Assembly: GCA_021401465.1 (NCBI GenBank)
Contig: JADDMT010000050.1
Span: 124,001-188,000 of the forward strand
Direction: 5' to 3'
Source: Teratosphaeria epicoccoides
Taxonomy: Eukaryota; Ascomycota; Dothideomycetes; Mycosphaerellales; Teratosphaeriaceae
Length of the DNA: 64,000 nucleotides
Each line of letters begins with the position of its first letter. Positions within the stretch are counted from its first letter, which is position 1. The notes beneath the pieces are model-generated. The model saw nothing but the letters and a program-made list of their open reading frames with translations, ran no database searches and was not told the DNA's origin. Below are positions 62,041 through 64,000 of the stretch, one piece after another. The position numbers were made by a program, and so were the translations under genes.

Positions 62041-64000
62041 GGTCTCGCATGATGCTGCTGCTTATAACTTAGTCCATGATCAACCAGGCCCTGTACATAT
62101 TTCTGTACTTGTTGAGATCTAATCCGTCCGACGCTCGTTTTTGTCCGCATTGTCGCGCAGCTCAACGAAGTCGACCAGCCGGTCAGCAGGAGGCTTGAGC
62201 GAGGTCGACCCAGCGCTCTTTGATCGCTCGTCAAGACATTGGAATGCAGCGATGAGCATCTCTGGCTTCCATAGGCTTCAGGCACGTCCAATGGTCAAAA
62301 CGCTCAAGGAAATCTGAGCCAGGCCGAGTGCCATGGCAAGCCTTCGGCAAAGCACTGGCAAATTTTGATAAGGTTGCACTCTGCAAAACTGCCAATGCGA
62401 CGTTTGCAGACCATAACTTCCAGGTATGGGATCCGACGACCCAAGGTGGACTTCCTCACTTAATCTTCCCTAGTCGACACGCGAGAGCGAAGATATTGTG
62501 CTTTGGACAGCTAGACCAGTTGTATTGTAAGCCGGGATCCTCCGGTCTCGAGTTGTGATAGACAATGAGGAAAGGCCTCATGCGGCTTAGCTATTTGCTG
62601 CCCATCTTATTGATATTTTCCCGAAGGCCTCGCAGGGCCTGGTCGACAATGAATCATGCTTTCTGCCTCTGCCTTTCGCGATGCGGGGTGTCGGGCTTGT
62701 GTTCGTGGGAGAAATTGGCCCGTCGGCGGAATGTCTCAACGCATACTCACAGATCTCAATGCGCATTTGACCATGCAGGTTACAGAATCCTGTGCGCAGT
62801 CTGTCGACCTTCATCATTGACAGCGTCGGTCTTGGTGCTCGCACCCGCTGTGTTCACTCCTGTCTACGTGATAGAGGGCCCACGCGCGTGACTACGCGGG
62901 TCCTTGTCGCCTGTTTGGTGGCATCGCAATGATGCCTGGCCCTATGTATGTCTGTGAGAGACTCGCAGAGCAGGAACAACGTGTGCACAACGCGTCCGGC
63001 AATCCTCGTGATCGGCCGGTACAGCCGACATGGTCACATCATATGGACGACACAATCCACACCTCGGAGTTCTGTCAGTCACATGAATGGCTGGCATATT
63101 GGCCACTGCATGGTCTGCAAGAGGAACGGCTTTTGCAGGAAGCACCAGCTTTGGCACAGACAAGACAACACCGGCGTTCCCAACAAGTGCTAATTGTGCA
63201 GGTAAAAAGCAGCGGCCCGTTCGGGCGTTCTTGCCGACACGCGGTACGGGACGCGATCACGCGAGCACGTGCAGTCGAGGAGCGTTCATGTTTTCGGCCT
63301 AGAGCCATGGGACGACGCGTATCGACCTGTTTACTCCGCTAGGAGGTATGAGCAACTCAGATCCACCCAATGCCGTAGCCACACCGGAGATAATTTACCT
63401 CGCCCAGCGCCTCGCATACCATGTCCAATTGACAAAGAATCTCTACTCTACGCAGTTGACCTACACATCGCTGCACGATCTGACCCCCAAGAGAGAGGCG
63501 GTCTGACCGAACATGCCGGGCGCGTCGAGGTCAACGTGTCTCACTGCTCGCGCGTGGTGGCGATAATAATGTCTGGCTCGTTACTCCTTTGACGGGAGAC
63601 AATGATCAAAGTCAGTCTAGAGCTGGAGCGTTCGTCCTACGTGTAGCAAACGACGACTCGCTGCGTCCGAATCAGCTCCTGAACGAAGTCGGTGGCGAAG
63701 GAAAGGGGCTGGACGGAGCGTGAACTAAAGTTGCTAGAAAGTGGCGGCGATCGTGAGCTGCAGAAGGTGGCGGTCGAAATGGTGCCCGAATGACGCTGTA
63801 GGCTCTAGCGCTACATGAATCAGCATGAATGTACATGCGTTCGAGAAGAGTTGCGAGTCTTGGCACTTTCTTGGGACATTCAACACAGCATCCTGTTCGT
63901 GCTATTGTTTGTGCTGTCAGGGACCGTGTTGACGCGAGGAGTTGGAAGAGTCAAGAGCAAGAGGTGCCAGGTTCCGTCTTTAACGCCGATGATCTATTTT
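62041..64000. other. Right-end region without recognisable genes
   Basis: Nearly 2 kb in which all ORFs are short, overlapping on both strands and without family character. No repeat arrays, telomeric TTAGGG units or transposon proteins seen. It continues the accessory-looking stretch that begins with the GMC pseudogene. Confidence 0.5.

Noticed and set aside
1..64000. Secondary-metabolite cluster, intact transposon, CRISPR array or tRNA genes
   Set aside because: No PKS, NRPS, terpene synthase, transposase, reverse transcriptase, direct-repeat array or convincing tRNA box A/B pairs were seen; the single NmrA-like and GMC genes do not make a cluster.

Overview
The window looks like nuclear chromosomal DNA of a filamentous ascomycete (Pezizomycotina). 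From the character of the proteins it is most like a Dothideomycete of the Mycosphaerellales type, but that finer placement is an inference. The evidence is short spliceosomal introns (about 49-105 nt, one of 186 nt) with GTAAGT/GTGAGT-like donors, CTAAC/CTGAC-like branch sites and CAG/TAG acceptors; monocistronic genes on both strands; and families typical of filamentous fungi (class III G-alpha, class VI/VII-type chitin synthase, 2EXR proteins, a cPLA2-like phospholipase). I saw no tRNA, rRNA, CRISPR array, intact transposon or telomere repeat.

Layout. 2.3-16.7 kb: a two-LIM RhoGAP (Rga1 type), a basic-secretory-protein-like metalloprotease, a KH-domain RNA-binding protein, a large disordered protein of unknown function, and an SDT1/PHM8-type HAD nucleotidase sharing a divergent promoter with it. 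19-25.4 kb: a RING-H2 protein, the TPR protein Emw1/TTC27, and the Hog1 MAP kinase reconstructed as seven exons. 25.4-33.0 kb: two gene-poor gaps either side of a class III G-alpha gene. 33.0-40.3 kb: a chitin synthase and a KRE6/SKN1 GH16 protein, separated by 1.9 kb holding an inverted repeat and an unexplained 1.17-kb ORF. 41.2-54.8 kb: a 2EXR protein, the septin CDC3/AspB, the exocyst subunit EXO70, a cPLA2-like enzyme and a carnitine acetyltransferase ending in a peroxisomal signal. 55.4-58.1 kb: mitochondrial malate dehydrogenase and an NmrA-like oxidoreductase. 58.6-62 kb: two decaying genes, a GMC oxidoreductase with two internal deletions and a GH12 endoglucanase with two frameshifts. 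62-64 kb: nothing recognisable.

An unusual share of the genes acts in one cell-biological programme, polarised growth and wall building: Rho-GTPase control (RhoGAP), stress and nutrient signalling (Hog1, G-alpha), wall integrity (Emw1), chitin and beta-1,6-glucan synthesis (chitin synthase, KRE6), septins (CDC3) and exocytosis (EXO70). A second small theme is acetyl-unit and C4 metabolism (carnitine acetyltransferase next to mitochondrial MDH). The right end behaves like accessory DNA where plant-biomass enzymes are being lost. I found no clear new multi-gene system. The best anomalies are a hidden in-frame 51-nt intron in the RhoGAP, an apparent AAG 3' splice site in the septin gene, an undefined start of the carnitine acetyltransferase consistent with dual targeting, and the pseudogene pair.
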